This document shows, in pieces, positions 36,287 through 45,255 of a DNA stretch of 64,000 nt. Both the position numbers and the translations under genes were made by a program. How positions within the stretch are numbered: position 1 is the stretch's first letter; each line of letters opens with the position of its first letter. This DNA is from Frankineae bacterium MT45 (GTDB lineage: Bacteria > Actinomycetota > Actinomycetes > Mycobacteriales > Jatrophihabitantaceae). The stretch lies in assembly GCA_900100325.1 (NCBI GenBank), contig LT629697.1:1054001-1118000 (forward strand), given 5' to 3'. A model generated the notes under the pieces. It was given only the letters and a program-made list of their open reading frames with translations, was not told the origin of the DNA and did no database searches.

Positions 36287-37864
36287 GTGACCGCCGCGAC
36301 TCCGCCCGCCGATAGCTCTGTCCCGACCGACTCCGCCGCCCTCTCCGATGGGTCAGACGGGGTCACCGGGCTCCTCGACGAAGGGATGGACGACGCTCCC
36401 GAGCAGGTCCGGGTCCGTCGGGAGAAGTACGACCGGCTGATCGCCGATCCGCAGCATGCCCCGTACCCGGTCAACGTCCCCCGGACGACCTCGCTGGCCG
36501 ACGTCCGGGCCAAATTCCCGGAGTTGCCGCCGGATACCGCCACCGATGAGCAGGTGGGCGTCACCGGCCGGGTGATCTTCGTGCGCACCGGTGGGAAGCT
36601 CTGCTTCGCCACCCTGCGTGAGGGCGGCGTCGAACTGCAGGTGATGTTCTCGCTGGCCAACGTCGGCGAGCAGCGGCTGGCCGACTTCAAGGCCGACGTC
36701 GACCTCGGTGATCTCCTCTTCGTGCAGGGTGAGGTGATCACCTCCCGCAGCGGTGAACTGTCGGTGCTGGCCGACGCGTGGCGGATCACCGCCAAGGCGC
36801 TGCGGCCGCTGCCGGTGGCCCACAAGCCGCTCTCGGAGGAGACCCGGGTCCGGCAGCGCTACGTCGACCTCATCGTGCGTCCCGAGGCCCGTCAGATCGT
36901 CTCGACCCGGGCCGCCGTGATCCGCTCGATCCGCGAGACCCTGCACGAGCGGCAGTATCTGGAGGTGGAGACGCCGATCCTGCAGAGCGTGCACGGCGGG
37001 GCCGCGGCCCGTCCCTTCCACACCCACCTGAACGCCTTCGATCTGGATATGTCGCTGCGAATCGCGACCGAGCTTTTCTTGAAGCGTTGCGTGGTCGGGG
37101 GCATCGATCGCGTCTATGAGATCGGCCGGACTTTCCGAAATGAGGGAGTCGACTCCACACATTCTCCCGAGTTCACAATGTTAGAAGCGTATGAAGCGTA
37201 CGGCGACTACGACACCATGGCCGAGTTGACGCGGACGCTCATTCAAAATGCCGCCGCTGCAGCCGATGTTGCCGTACCGGTCACTGCTGACGGCGTCGAG
37301 ATCGATCTCGGCGGCACGTGGCGCACGGTAACGATTCACGAATTGGTGTCGGAGGCGGTCGGAGACCCGGTTGACGTCGACACGGAGGCCTCCGTTCTGC
37401 GCTCCCATGCTGACAGGCTGTCAGTTGCATTGAAGCCGGAGTGGGACGCCGGGGAAATAGTTCTGGAACTGTACGAGAAATTAGTTGAGCACACACTCAT
37501 CCAGCCCACATTTGTTCGAGACTACCCGGCTTCGGTGCGCCCGCTCGCCCGGCCGCATCGCAACGATCCGCGGCTGGCTGAGGCTTGGGACCTGATTATC
37601 GGCGGCATGGAGGTGGCTCCGGCCTACTCCGAACTCGCCGACCCGGTTGAGCAGCGACGCCGCCTGGTGGAGCAATCGCTGGCCGCGGCCAAGGGTGATC
37701 CCGAGGCGATGGAACTGGATGAGGATTTCCTGCGAGCCCTCGAATACGGCATGCCGCCGACGGGAGGAATGGGAATGGGCGTGGATAGGCTGGTAATGCT
37801 GCTCACGGGGCGCGGGATCCGCGAGACGATTCTCTTTCCATTGCTCAAACCGTTGGCCAATTAA
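36287..37864 (+). CDS. lysS: Lysyl-tRNA synthetase, class II
   Basis: A 525-residue enzyme charging tRNA-Lys. The N-terminal OB-fold anticodon-binding domain contains VTGRVIFVRTGGKLCFATLREGG. Class II motif 2 is VYEIGRTFRNEGVDSTHSPEFTMLEAY and motif 3 is GMPPTGGMGMGVDRLVMLLTG. From about 37040 to the stop the DNA is visibly less GC-rich and uses codons rare elsewhere here, including two in-frame TTA leucines (near 37180 and 37480). This is unusual inside a housekeeping gene. It precedes lsr2, as in many actinobacteria. Confidence 0.95.
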   Translation: MTAATPPADSSVPTDSAALSDGSDGVTGLLDEGMDDAPEQVRVRREKYDRLIADPQHAPYPVNVPRTTSLADVRAKFPELPPDTATDEQVGVTGRVIFVRTGGKLCFATLREGGVELQVMFSLANVGEQRLADFKADVDLGDLLFVQGEVITSRSGELSVLADAWRITAKALRPLPVAHKPLSEETRVRQRYVDLIVRPEARQIVSTRAAVIRSIRETLHERQYLEVETPILQSVHGGAAARPFHTHLNAFDLDMSLRIATELFLKRCVVGGIDRVYEIGRTFRNEGVDSTHSPEFTMLEAYEAYGDYDTMAELTRTLIQNAAAAADVAVPVTADGVEIDLGGTWRTVTIHELVSEAVGDPVDVDTEASVLRSHADRLSVALKPEWDAGEIVLELYEKLVEHTLIQPTFVRDYPASVRPLARPHRNDPRLAEAWDLIIGGMEVAPAYSELADPVEQRRRLVEQSLAAAKGDPEAMELDEDFLRALEYGMPPTGGMGMGVDRLVMLLTGRGIRETILFPLLKPLAN

Positions 37865-37870
37865 CTTCGT

Positions 37871-37900
37871 TTGCCCGCTACCTGAATATTCCGCTATGGT
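37871..37900 (+). promoter_or_regulatory. Promoter for lsr2
   Basis: TTGCCC (37871-37876), an 18-bp spacer and TATGGT (37895-37900) form a credible sigma-70-type promoter in the 65-bp gap. An AGGAGAGG ribosome site lies about 6 nt before ATG 37930. Confidence 0.6.
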
Positions 37901-37929
37901 GAATTCAGGCACGCAGGAGAGGAACCGAA

Positions 37930-38274
37930 ATGGCGCGAAGGGTGAACGTCACGCTCGTCGATGACATCGATGGAAGTGATGCGGTCGAGACGGTATCTTT
38001 TGGTCTCGATGGCGCGGCGTATGAGATTGATTTGTCGGCCGAGAATTCGGCTCAGCTTCGCGATGCGCTCGCAAATTTCGTCGGTCACGCGCGCCGTGCC
38101 GGTCGGAGCACCCGCCCGCCCGCTGCACCGAGCCGAAATGGCCGCGGTCCGGCGCAGGTCGATCGGGAGCAGACGCAGGCGGTTCGGGTCTGGGCGCGGG
38201 CCAATGGGCACACGGTGAGCGACCGCGGCCGAATTCCGGCCAGCGTCTTCGAGGCGTACAACGCCGCCCACTGA
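37930..38274 (+). CDS. lsr2: Lsr2 nucleoid-associated protein
   Basis: A 114-residue, H-NS-like protein that bridges DNA and silences AT-rich, often horizontally acquired genes. The N-terminal dimerisation domain ([35 protein letters not shown]) is followed by a Pro/Arg linker. The C-terminal DNA-binding domain reads [30 protein letters not shown], including the AT-hook-like RGR that inserts into the minor groove. Size and both domains match the family. It is placed between lysS and panD/clpC. Confidence 0.97.
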   Translation: MARRVNVTLVDDIDGSDAVETVSFGLDGAAYEIDLSAENSAQLRDALANFVGHARRAGRSTRPPAAPSRNGRGPAQVDREQTQAVRVWARANGHTVSDRGRIPASVFEAYNAAH

Positions 38275-38435
38275 GCGGCGGCCACTGGCCGGCTAGAGCG
38301 GCCGGTGCATCGGGCTAGGCCTGCTGGTTCACGGCTGCCCCCAGCTATGTCGGCTGCTCCGCTGACGTCGTCCGTGATCAATCTCTTATAGGACGCTGCC
38401 CGGTGGCCGCCTACGGTGATCGTCGGAGGTTGACC

Positions 38436-38825
38436 ATGTTTCGGACAATGTTGAAGAGCAAGATCCACCGCGCGACGGTGACCCAGGCCGATCTGCACTA
38501 CGTCGGCTCGGTCACGGTGGACGCTGATCTGCTAGACGCCGCCGATCTGCTCCCTGGCGAGCAGGTCACGATCGTCGACATCACCAACGGCGCCCGGCTG
38601 GAGACGTACACCATCGAGGGCGAGCGCGGCTCGGGCATCATCGGGATCAACGGGGCGGCCGCGCATCTCGTGCACCCGGGCGACCTGGTCATCCTGATCA
38701 GCTACGCCGTGCTGGAGGACGTAGAGGCGAAGGCCTACGTGCCCAAGGTCGTCCACGTGGACGAGAGCAACCGCATCAAGCACCTCGGCGACGATCTGGC
38801 CTACCCGGGCACGCTGCCGGCCTGA
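38436..38825 (+). CDS. panD: Aspartate 1-decarboxylase
   Basis: Makes beta-alanine from aspartate for pantothenate synthesis. It has 129 residues. The self-processing site Gly24-Ser25 (in [10 protein letters not shown]) is exactly where the family cleaves to create the pyruvoyl group. Lys9, His11 and the [12 protein letters not shown] segment are also conserved. GGAGG upstream of ATG 38436 decides the start. It is separated from panC by about 16 kb, whereas mycobacteria have panC-panD adjacent. Confidence 0.96.
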   Translation: MFRTMLKSKIHRATVTQADLHYVGSVTVDADLLDAADLLPGEQVTIVDITNGARLETYTIEGERGSGIIGINGAAAHLVHPGDLVILISYAVLEDVEAKAYVPKVVHVDESNRIKHLGDDLAYPGTLPA

Positions 38826-39190
38826 GTCGCCGTTCGCTCACTCGCCGCGACCCCGCTGTCTGGCCACCGGAGGGCGGGCTTGGCTGCCAGCCACGTCTAA
38901 TTTCGCGCCCCGTCCTGCCGATACGTTCGCTGGCAGCGGACTGAGGATCGGAAACAATCCGATCGTGGGATCGTTGTCCACTACGAAGCCGACCTTTCGT
39001 GCAGTCGGCTTCACGGATGCGTCAACCAGCTCAACGGCTCGACAGCGGGACACACGGGCATTGATAACGACTTGCCGCCTGGACGCCAAACCGTCCGACG
39101 ACGGCGCTAGAGTCAATGCAAGTGGTTCTCCACTGCCGGGCTGCCGGGGTGTTTGGCGGTCCGTACCTCACAGCGCGGAAGGAGCTGTAC
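38826..39190 (+). other. 365-bp clpC upstream region
   Basis: No gene is supported. It contains the CGC-N5-GCG element described separately, a possible -10 TAGAGT at 39108-39113 that would give a 70-nt leader, and a strong GGAAGGAG ribosome site 7 nt before clpC. Confidence 0.5.
38925..38941. promoter_or_regulatory. Candidate ClgR operator upstream of clpC
   Basis: GTTCGCTGGCAGCGGAC has the CGC-N5-GCG core with flanks close to the ClgR consensus known for actinobacterial clp promoters, differing at one internal position. It lies about 250 bp before the clpC start. The match is from memory of the consensus. Confidence 0.35.
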
Positions 39191-41689
39191 ATGTTCGAGA
39201 GGTTCACTGACCGCGCGCGGCGGGTTGTTGTCCTGGCTCAAGAAGAGGCCCGGATGCTCAATCACAACTACATCGGCACCGAGCACATCCTGCTCGGTCT
39301 GATCCACGAGGGCGAGGGCGTCGCCGCCAAGGCTCTCGAGTCCCTCGGCATCTCGCTCGAAGCCGTCCGCCAGCAGGTTGAAGAGATCATTGGCCAGGGC
39401 CAGCAGGCGCCCAGCGGGCACATCCCGTTCACGCCTCGCGCCAAGAAGGTCCTTGAGCTGTCCCTGCGCGAGGCGCTGCAGCTCGGCCACAACTACATCG
39501 GCACCGAGCACATCCTGCTCGGCCTGATCCGCGAGGGCGAGGGCGTCGCCGCCCAGGTCCTGGTGAAGCTGGGTGCTGACCTCAACCGGGTCCGCCAGCA
39601 GGTCATCCAGCTCCTCAACGGCTACCAGAGCAAGGAGCCGGCCGGCACCGCCGCCGAGGCCACTCCGTCCACCTCGCTGGTCCTCGATCAGTTCGGCCGC
39701 AACCTCACCCAGGCTGCCCGCGAAGGCAAGCTTGACCCGGTGATCGGTCGCGGCAAGGAGATCGAGCGCGTCATGCAGGTGCTCAGTCGCCGCACCAAGA
39801 ACAACCCGGTGCTCATCGGCGAGCCCGGCGTCGGCAAGACCGCGGTCGTCGAGGGCCTGGCCCAGGCGATCGTCAAGGGCGAGGTGCCGGAGACGCTGAA
39901 GGACAAGCAGCTCTACACCCTCGACCTCGGTTCGCTGGTCGCCGGTTCCCGCTACCGCGGTGACTTCGAAGAGCGTCTGAAGAAGGTGCTCAAGGAGATC
40001 CGCACCCGCGGTGACATCGTCATGTTCATCGACGAGATCCATACGCTGGTCGGGGCCGGTGCTGCCGAAGGCGCCATCGACGCCGCCTCCATCCTCAAGC
40101 CGATGCTGGCCCGCGGTGAGCTGCAGACCATTGGCGCCACCACCCTGGACGAGTACCGCAAGCACTTCGAGAAGGACGCTGCTCTGGAGCGGCGCTTCCA
40201 GCCGGTGCAGGTCGGCGAGCCCACCGTGGCCCACACGATCGAGATCCTCAAGGGTCTGCGGGACCGCTACGAGGCCCACCACCGGGTCTCCATCACCGAC
40301 GCGGCCCTGGTTGCCGCGGCCGGCCTGGCCGACCGCTACATCAGCGACCGCTTCCTCCCCGACAAGGCGATCGACCTCATCGACGAGGCGGGTTCCCGGA
40401 TGCGCATCCGCCGGATGACCGCACCGCCGGACCTGCGCGAGTTCGACGAGCGGATCGCCGACGTGCGCCGCGAGAAGGAGTCGGCGATCGATTCGCAGGA
40501 CTTCGAGAAGGCGGCGTCGCTGCGCGACAACGAGAAGACGCTCATCGGCGAGAAGGCTCAGCGCGAAGCTGAGTGGAAGGCCGGTGACCTCGATGTCGTC
40601 TCCGAGGTCGACGACGAGCAGATCGCCGAGGTGCTGGCGCTCTGGACCGGTATCCCCGTCTTCAAGCTCACCGAAGAGGAGACCGCCCGGCTGCTGCGCA
40701 TGGAGGATGAGCTGCACAAGCGGGTCATCGGCCAGGAGCAGGCCATCAAGGCCGTCTCGCAGGCCATCCGGCGCACCCGGGCCGGCCTCAAGGACCCGAA
40801 GCGCCCCGGTGGCTCGTTCATCTTCGCCGGCCCCTCGGGTGTCGGTAAGACCGAGCTCTCCAAGACGTTGGCCGAGTTCCTCTTCGGCGACGCGGACGCG
40901 CTCATCCAGCTCGACATGTCCGAGTTCCACGACCGGTACACGGTGTCCCGCCTCGTCGGTGCGCCCCCCGGCTACGTCGGCTACGACGAGGGTGGCCAGC
41001 TGACCGAGAAGGTGCGCCGCAAGCCGTTCTCCGTGGTCCTCTTCGACGAGGTCGAGAAGGCTCACCCGGACGTCTTCAACACGCTGCTGCAGGTGCTGGA
41101 GGACGGCCGCCTCACTGATGGCCAGGGCCGGATCGTGGACTTCAAGAACACGGTGCTGATCCTGACCACCAACCTCGGGACGCGCGACGTCTCGAAGGCG
41201 GTGTCGCTCGGCTTCGCCGGTGACCACGGTGACGCATCCAGCTACGAGCGGATGAAGTTGAAGGTGAACGACGAGCTCAAGCAGCACTTCCGGCCTGAGT
41301 TCCTCAACCGCATCGATGACATCATCGTCTTCCACCAGCTCAGCAAGGACGAGATCATCAAGATCGTCGACCTGATGCTGAACCGGCTCGACGCGCAGCT
41401 GAAGAACAAGGACATGGGCCTCGAGCTCACGCCGGCGGCCAAGGAGCTGCTGGCTGAGAAGGGCTATGACCCGGTTCTGGGTGCGCGGCCGCTGCGTCGC
41501 ACGATCCAGCGCGAGATCGAGGACGCGCTCAGCGAGCGGATCCTCTTCGGAGAGCTGACCGCTGGGCAGATCGTGGTCGTCGACGCCGAGGGCGAGGGCA
41601 AGGAGGCGAAGTTCACCTTCCGAGGCGAGCTGAAGCCGTCGATCCTGCCCGACATCCCGCCCATGGGTGAGGTCATCGCGGAGCCGTAA
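39191..41689 (+). CDS. clpC: ATP-dependent Clp protease ATPase subunit ClpC
   Basis: An 832-residue AAA+ unfoldase that feeds substrates to ClpP. Two N-terminal Clp_N repeats (each with [15 protein letters not shown] or [15 protein letters not shown]) are followed by AAA domain 1 with Walker [14 protein letters not shown], Walker [14 protein letters not shown], and a UVR-type coiled-coil insert around [24 protein letters not shown] domain 2 has [16 protein letters not shown] and [16 protein letters not shown]. The ribosome site GGAAGGAG fixes ATG 39191. A very stable hairpin follows 7 nt after the stop. The long opposite-strand frame is an antisense shadow. Confidence 0.97.
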   Translation: MFERFTDRARRVVVLAQEEARMLNHNYIGTEHILLGLIHEGEGVAAKALESLGISLEAVRQQVEEIIGQGQQAPSGHIPFTPRAKKVLELSLREALQLGHNYIGTEHILLGLIREGEGVAAQVLVKLGADLNRVRQQVIQLLNGYQSKEPAGTAAEATPSTSLVLDQFGRNLTQAAREGKLDPVIGRGKEIERVMQVLSRRTKNNPVLIGEPGVGKTAVVEGLAQAIVKGEVPETLKDKQLYTLDLGSLVAGSRYRGDFEERLKKVLKEIRTRGDIVMFIDEIHTLVGAGAAEGAIDAASILKPMLARGELQTIGATTLDEYRKHFEKDAALERRFQPVQVGEPTVAHTIEILKGLRDRYEAHHRVSITDAALVAAAGLADRYISDRFLPDKAIDLIDEAGSRMRIRRMTAPPDLREFDERIADVRREKESAIDSQDFEKAASLRDNEKTLIGEKAQREAEWKAGDLDVVSEVDDEQIAEVLALWTGIPVFKLTEEETARLLRMEDELHKRVIGQEQAIKAVSQAIRRTRAGLKDPKRPGGSFIFAGPSGVGKTELSKTLAEFLFGDADALIQLDMSEFHDRYTVSRLVGAPPGYVGYDEGGQLTEKVRRKPFSVVLFDEVEKAHPDVFNTLLQVLEDGRLTDGQGRIVDFKNTVLILTTNLGTRDVSKAVSLGFAGDHGDASSYERMKLKVNDELKQHFRPEFLNRIDDIIVFHQLSKDEIIKIVDLMLNRLDAQLKNKDMGLELTPAAKELLAEKGYDPVLGARPLRRTIQREIEDALSERILFGELTAGQIVVVDAEGEGKEAKFTFRGELKPSILPDIPPMGEVIAEP

Positions 41690-41696
41690 AGCTACA

Positions 41697-41774
41697 AAGC
41701 CGAAGGGGCGGGTGCCCCACACCACGGGCGGTCAGGCTTGATCCCTAGGTGTGGAACACCCGCCCCTTCGGCTT
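41697..41774. terminator. Long hairpin after clpC
   Basis: AAGCCGAAGGGGCGGGTG (41697-41714) pairs perfectly over 18 bp with 41757-41774. An inner 7-bp stem, CCACACC (41717-41723) with GGTGTGG (41748-41754), extends it across a 2x2 bulge, leaving a 24-nt loop. It starts 7 nt after the clpC stop. There is no U-run, so it is either a U-less terminator or a mobile palindromic element. Confidence 0.75.
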
Positions 41775-42330
41775 GCTCTGCGGACGTTCGCGGGCGGCCT
41801 GACCGAACGGTCCTGCCGTTTGGTCGTCCTGGCGTCGATTTGGCAGGACCGTTGACCGCGGGCAGGCTTGATCCCCTGGCGTGGGACACCCGCCCTTCGG
41901 CTTGGTCTGCGTAACCTCCTGCGCTTTGGGTGCCTGGGTGCGCATAGTGCAGGACCTTCGCGGCCGTGCGGGCGCCAACGGTCCTGCACATTTGGCGCCG
42001 GGGTACCCAACGTGCAGGACCTTCGCGAGCGCCGCGACCGAACGATCCTGCCGTTTGGTCGTCCTGGCGTCGATTTGGCAGGACCGTTGACCGCGGGCGG
42101 GCTTGATCCCCAGGCGTCGGAGACCCGCCCCTTCGGCTTGCTCCGCGGAACTTCCTGCACTTTGGGTGCCTGGGTGCGCAGGCTGCAGGACCTTCGCGGC
42201 CGGGCGGGCGCCAACGGTCCTGCACTTTGGGTGCCTGGGTGCGCATAGTGCAGGACGTTCGCGAGCGGCCGGACCGAACGATCCTGCCGTTTGGTCGTCC
42301 TGGCGTCGATTTGGCAGGACCGTTGATCGT
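41735..42330. repeat. Array of seven related hairpins in three tandem copies (REP-like)
   Basis: Three tandem copies, beginning with GGCTTGATCC at 41735, 41865 and 42100, fill the gap between convergent clpC and mutY. Each contains palindromes with a TCCTGC...GCAGGA core, often followed by a CTTCGCG or GTTCGCG-type tail or CGTTGA: 41808-41851, 41917-41954, 41980-42021, 42043-42086, 42153-42190, 42217-42256 and 42279-42322. Perfect 10-bp stems occur in the first, third and sixth. Copy 1 is shorter (130 bp) than copies 2 and 3 (about 230 bp), lacking two hairpins. Repetitive open frames across it on the minus strand follow the repeat structure and are judged non-coding. Confidence 0.85.
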
Positions 42331-42383
42331 GAATCGGGTTGCTCCTCGGTCGGCTCGGTCGGGGCGGCGACGGTGACAGCTGC

Positions 42384-43256
42384 TCAGCGGTGGCCGGGGA
42401 GGGCGAAGCGACCGTCCGGCAGCGGATCGATCAGCCCATCGACGACGAGCGTGTCCAGTGCCCGGGCCAGTTGCGCGCGATCGGACCAGTTGATGTCGAG
42501 GTCACCGGCCACGACCGGCCCGTCGGCGGCACGAAGTACGTCCATCAGCAGACCCCGCACCTGACGGTCCGTGCCGGCGAAGCGCTGAGGTCGCCGTGAC
42601 GGCCCGGTGTAGCTGGGATAGCCGGCCAGCCGCCACCGGCACTGCGCAGCGACCGGGCAGGCGGCGCAGCGCGGTGTGCGGGCCGTACAGACCAGCGCCC
42701 CGAGTTCCATCGCGGCAGCGCTGAAACGGGCCGCCTCCGGTCGGGATGCTGGTAGCAGCACCTCGACTGCGGCGAGGTCCCGCCGGGTCGAAGGTGGCCC
42801 GGCCTCACCCTCACCGGTGATGGCCCGCGCCACCACCCGCCGCACATTGGTGTCGACGACGGGATGGCGCTGCCCGAAGGCGAAGGTGGCTACCGCCCGC
42901 GCGGTGTACTCACCGATCCCCGGCAGGCTCAGGAGCGCGTCGACGTCCTCTGGCACCTGCCCGTTGAAGCGATGGACCAGTTCGACCGCGCACGCGTGCA
43001 GCCGCAGGGCTCGGCGGGGGTATCCGAGCTTGCCCCACATCCGCACCGCCTCACCCGGCGAGTCGGCGGCGAGGGCGGCCGGGTCGGGCCAGCGGTGCAT
43101 CCAGGCGGCATAGGCCGGGAGCACACGCTGCACCGGTGTCTGCTGAAGCATGATCTCGCTCACCAGCACGCCCCAAGGTGAAGCGTCCGCCGCACGCCAC
43201 GGAAGGTCGCGTGCCTCTTCGGCGAACCAGGCGCTGACGGCGGTTGCGAAATCCAT
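42384..43256 (-). CDS. mutY: A/G-specific adenine glycosylase
   Basis: Removes adenine mispaired with 8-oxoguanine. It has 290 residues from ATG 43256 (MDFATAV). Landmarks are SEIMLQQTPVQRVLPAY with the catalytic Glu, the helix-hairpin-helix LPGIGEYTARAVATFAFG, the catalytic Asp in VVDTNVRRVV, and the [4Fe-4S] cluster cysteines spaced C-x6-C-x2-C-x5-C (CTARTPRCAACPVAAQC). The C-terminal NUDIX-like 8-oxoG recognition domain is absent or very short, as in several actinobacteria. It is convergent with clpC across the hairpin array. Confidence 0.95.
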   Translation of the reverse strand: MDFATAVSAWFAEEARDLPWRAADASPWGVLVSEIMLQQTPVQRVLPAYAAWMHRWPDPAALAADSPGEAVRMWGKLGYPRRALRLHACAVELVHRFNGQVPEDVDALLSLPGIGEYTARAVATFAFGQRHPVVDTNVRRVVARAITGEGEAGPPSTRRDLAAVEVLLPASRPEAARFSAAAMELGALVCTARTPRCAACPVAAQCRWRLAGYPSYTGPSRRPQRFAGTDRQVRGLLMDVLRAADGPVVAGDLDINWSDRAQLARALDTLVVDGLIDPLPDGRFALPGHR

Positions 43257-43306
43257 GACATGTCGATGCTCGCATGCCCAGAAAGGTGCGATAGCGTGAC
43301 CGGCAA

Positions 43307-43945
43307 ATGTTTCATCCTGTCGGCTCCCGTCCACCAACCACGTACTGGCGCCGTCGTCTGATTCTGCTGTCGATCGTCGTCCTCGCCGTGGTGACGGTTT
43401 ACGTCCTCTTCTCCCTCGGTAGCTCCGACTCCTCCTCAAACGCCTCGAAGTCCTCGAGCCCGGGCGCCGCCACGACGTCCACCGTCAACTCGACCACGGC
43501 GAGCGAACCGAGCGGGACGCCCAACACATCACCCTCGCCGAAGGCAGTCGCGTCAGTCGGCCCTTGCCCGCAGTCCGCGCTCACCATCCGGGCCGGAACC
43601 AGCGCGCCCTCGTACCCCGTCTCGGCGCAGCCGGTGCTGTACATGCAGGTGACGAACATCGGCGCGGTGCCCTGCGCCAAGGACCTCTCCGACACCCAGA
43701 TCGAGCTCGTCGTGTACAACGGCGCATCCCGGGTCTGGGGTAGCCATGACTGCCAGATCATCCCGGGGACCAGCATTCAGACGCTGGCCGTCAACATGCC
43801 GATCGCGCGGTCGATCACCTGGACTGGTCTCTCGTCGCAGCCGGGCTGTGTCGGGGTGCGCCAGCACGTCGCGGCCGGCACCTACACGCTGCGAGCCTCA
43901 TTGGGTGGCGTCCAAGGGACTCCGGCGACGTTCAAACTCGTCTGA
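43307..43945 (+). CDS. Membrane-anchored extracytoplasmic protein, Rv3587c-like
   Basis: A 212-residue protein. One N-terminal transmembrane helix (LILLSIVVLAVVTVYVLFSL, about residues 18-37) is followed by a Ser/Thr/Pro-rich linker (about 38-80) and a small beta-rich domain with four cysteines (VGPCPQSAL, AVPCAKDLS, SHDCQII, QPGCVGV), which could form two disulfides. Position between mutY and disA matches Rv3587c of M. tuberculosis, a conserved membrane protein of unknown role. Divergent from mutY by 50 bp; TAGCGT at 43292-43297 may be its -10. Confidence 0.82.
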   Translation: MFHPVGSRPPTTYWRRRLILLSIVVLAVVTVYVLFSLGSSDSSSNASKSSSPGAATTSTVNSTTASEPSGTPNTSPSPKAVASVGPCPQSALTIRAGTSAPSYPVSAQPVLYMQVTNIGAVPCAKDLSDTQIELVVYNGASRVWGSHDCQIIPGTSIQTLAVNMPIARSITWTGLSSQPGCVGVRQHVAAGTYTLRASLGGVQGTPATFKLV

Positions 43946-44041
43946 GCTCGAGCCGCGGATCTTGCGCACGAGCTCGGCTGCCTAGGCGCGCGGCCCAGGG
44001 CGGCGTGATGGGCGGTGCGACGGGCAAGTCGGACCGGGACG

Positions 44042-45163
44042 CTACTGGTAGCGGTCGATGATCGAGGCGTCAGCGAGGCGGGAGATCGCTTCGCGGACGC
44101 TGCGGGCCCGGGCATCGCCGACCCCGTCAACGGTCTGCAGGTCCTCGACGGTGGCCGCCAGTAGCTTCTGCAGATCACCGAACTTCTCGACAACCCGATC
44201 GACGACCGCCGAAGGGAGGCGGGGCACGCGGGCCAGCAGCCGGTAGCCGCGAGGCGTGGCCGGTGAGTCGAGGACCTCCGGGCTCGACCCGTAGCCGAGG
44301 GCGCGCGCGACGAGGCCGAGGTCGAGGAGATCGATGCTGGAGAGGCTGTCGAGCTCGCTGGTGACCGCCTCGCCGACCCGGCTGAGCCGCACGGCGGGGA
44401 CGTAGTCACGGGCGATCAGCTCACGGTCGGACTCGACCCCGGCCATCAGCTCCTCCAACTGCAGGGTCAGCAGCCGGCCGTCGGTGCCCAGTTCGACGGC
44501 GTAGCCGGTGATCTCGTCGGCGATGCGGCGGACCATCTCGATGCGCTGCGAGACGACGGTGGCGTCCCGGACAGTGACAAGATCTTCGATCTCCAGGGCC
44601 GAGAGCGTGTTAGAGACCTCATCCAGCCTGGACTTGTAGCGTTCGAGCGTCGCGATGGCCTGGTTGGCCCGGGTCAGCAGCTCGCCGGAGCTTTCGAGCA
44701 CGTACCGGCGGTAGCCGAGGTAGAGGCTGATGATCCGCATTGACTGGGAGACCGAGATGACCGGATACCCGGTCTGGACGGCGACTCGCTGCGCGGTGCG
44801 GTGCCGGGTACCCGACTCCTCGGTATGCACTGCCGGGTCAGGCATGAGGTGGGTGGCGGCCTGGGTGATCCGCTGGCCGTCGCCGGTCAGCACAACCGCC
44901 CCGTCCATCTTGCAGAGCTCGCGGAGCCGGGTGGCCGAGAAGTCGACGTCCAGGGGAAAGCCGCCGGTGCAGAGCGACTCGACGGTGCGATCCCAGCCGA
45001 GCACGATGAGCGCGCCGGTGTTGCCGCGGAGGATGCGTTCCAGGCCGTCACGCAGCGATGTCCCCGGTGCCACGGTGGAGAGGACGGCGCGCAGCGCGAC
45101 GTCCTGCTCAGTCGTTGTCAATGACTCCCCGTTCGATTCCTGCCCCGAGTGCATCGCTTCCAT
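44042..45163 (-). CDS. disA: Diadenylate cyclase DisA (DNA integrity scanning protein)
   Basis: Makes cyclic di-AMP from two ATP and scans DNA for branched structures. It has 373 residues from ATG 45163. The DAC domain has the DGA motif (CKMDGAVVLTGDG) and the RHR motif (EESGTRHRTAQRVA). A central helical spine and a C-terminal helix-hairpin-helix domain (ATVEDLQTVDGVGDARARSVREAISRL) follow. It lies downstream of radA in the same direction, as in mycobacteria; RadA is known to modulate DisA. ATG 45154 is an alternative start. TACACT at 45200-45195 (minus) may be its own -10 box. Confidence 0.95.
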   Translation of the reverse strand: MEAMHSGQESNGESLTTTEQDVALRAVLSTVAPGTSLRDGLERILRGNTGALIVLGWDRTVESLCTGGFPLDVDFSATRLRELCKMDGAVVLTGDGQRITQAATHLMPDPAVHTEESGTRHRTAQRVAVQTGYPVISVSQSMRIISLYLGYRRYVLESSGELLTRANQAIATLERYKSRLDEVSNTLSALEIEDLVTVRDATVVSQRIEMVRRIADEITGYAVELGTDGRLLTLQLEELMAGVESDRELIARDYVPAVRLSRVGEAVTSELDSLSSIDLLDLGLVARALGYGSSPEVLDSPATPRGYRLLARVPRLPSAVVDRVVEKFGDLQKLLAATVEDLQTVDGVGDARARSVREAISRLADASIIDRYQ

Positions 45164-45255
45164 CGGTGCGAGCAGGTTTCGGGGGTTGGTACAGAGTGTA
45201 GCGAGGCGCGCACCTGAAAATCGGCCCGGCCACACCGATTGCGTGCGATTCGTCG

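Noticed and set aside
39113..41725. 870-residue open frame on the minus strand opposite clpC
   Set aside because: It mirrors ClpC codons (Leu/Asp/Val/Glu-rich without domain motifs) and is a GC-rich antisense shadow; clpC is unambiguous.
41692..42246. Repetitive minus-strand frames reading MRTQAPKVQ-like units
   Set aside because: The repetition follows the palindromic DNA units in several frames at once, which indicates non-coding repeats and not a protein.
41735..42330. CRISPR array
   Set aside because: The units are long, palindromic and tandem, spacers are themselves repeated, and no cas gene is present.
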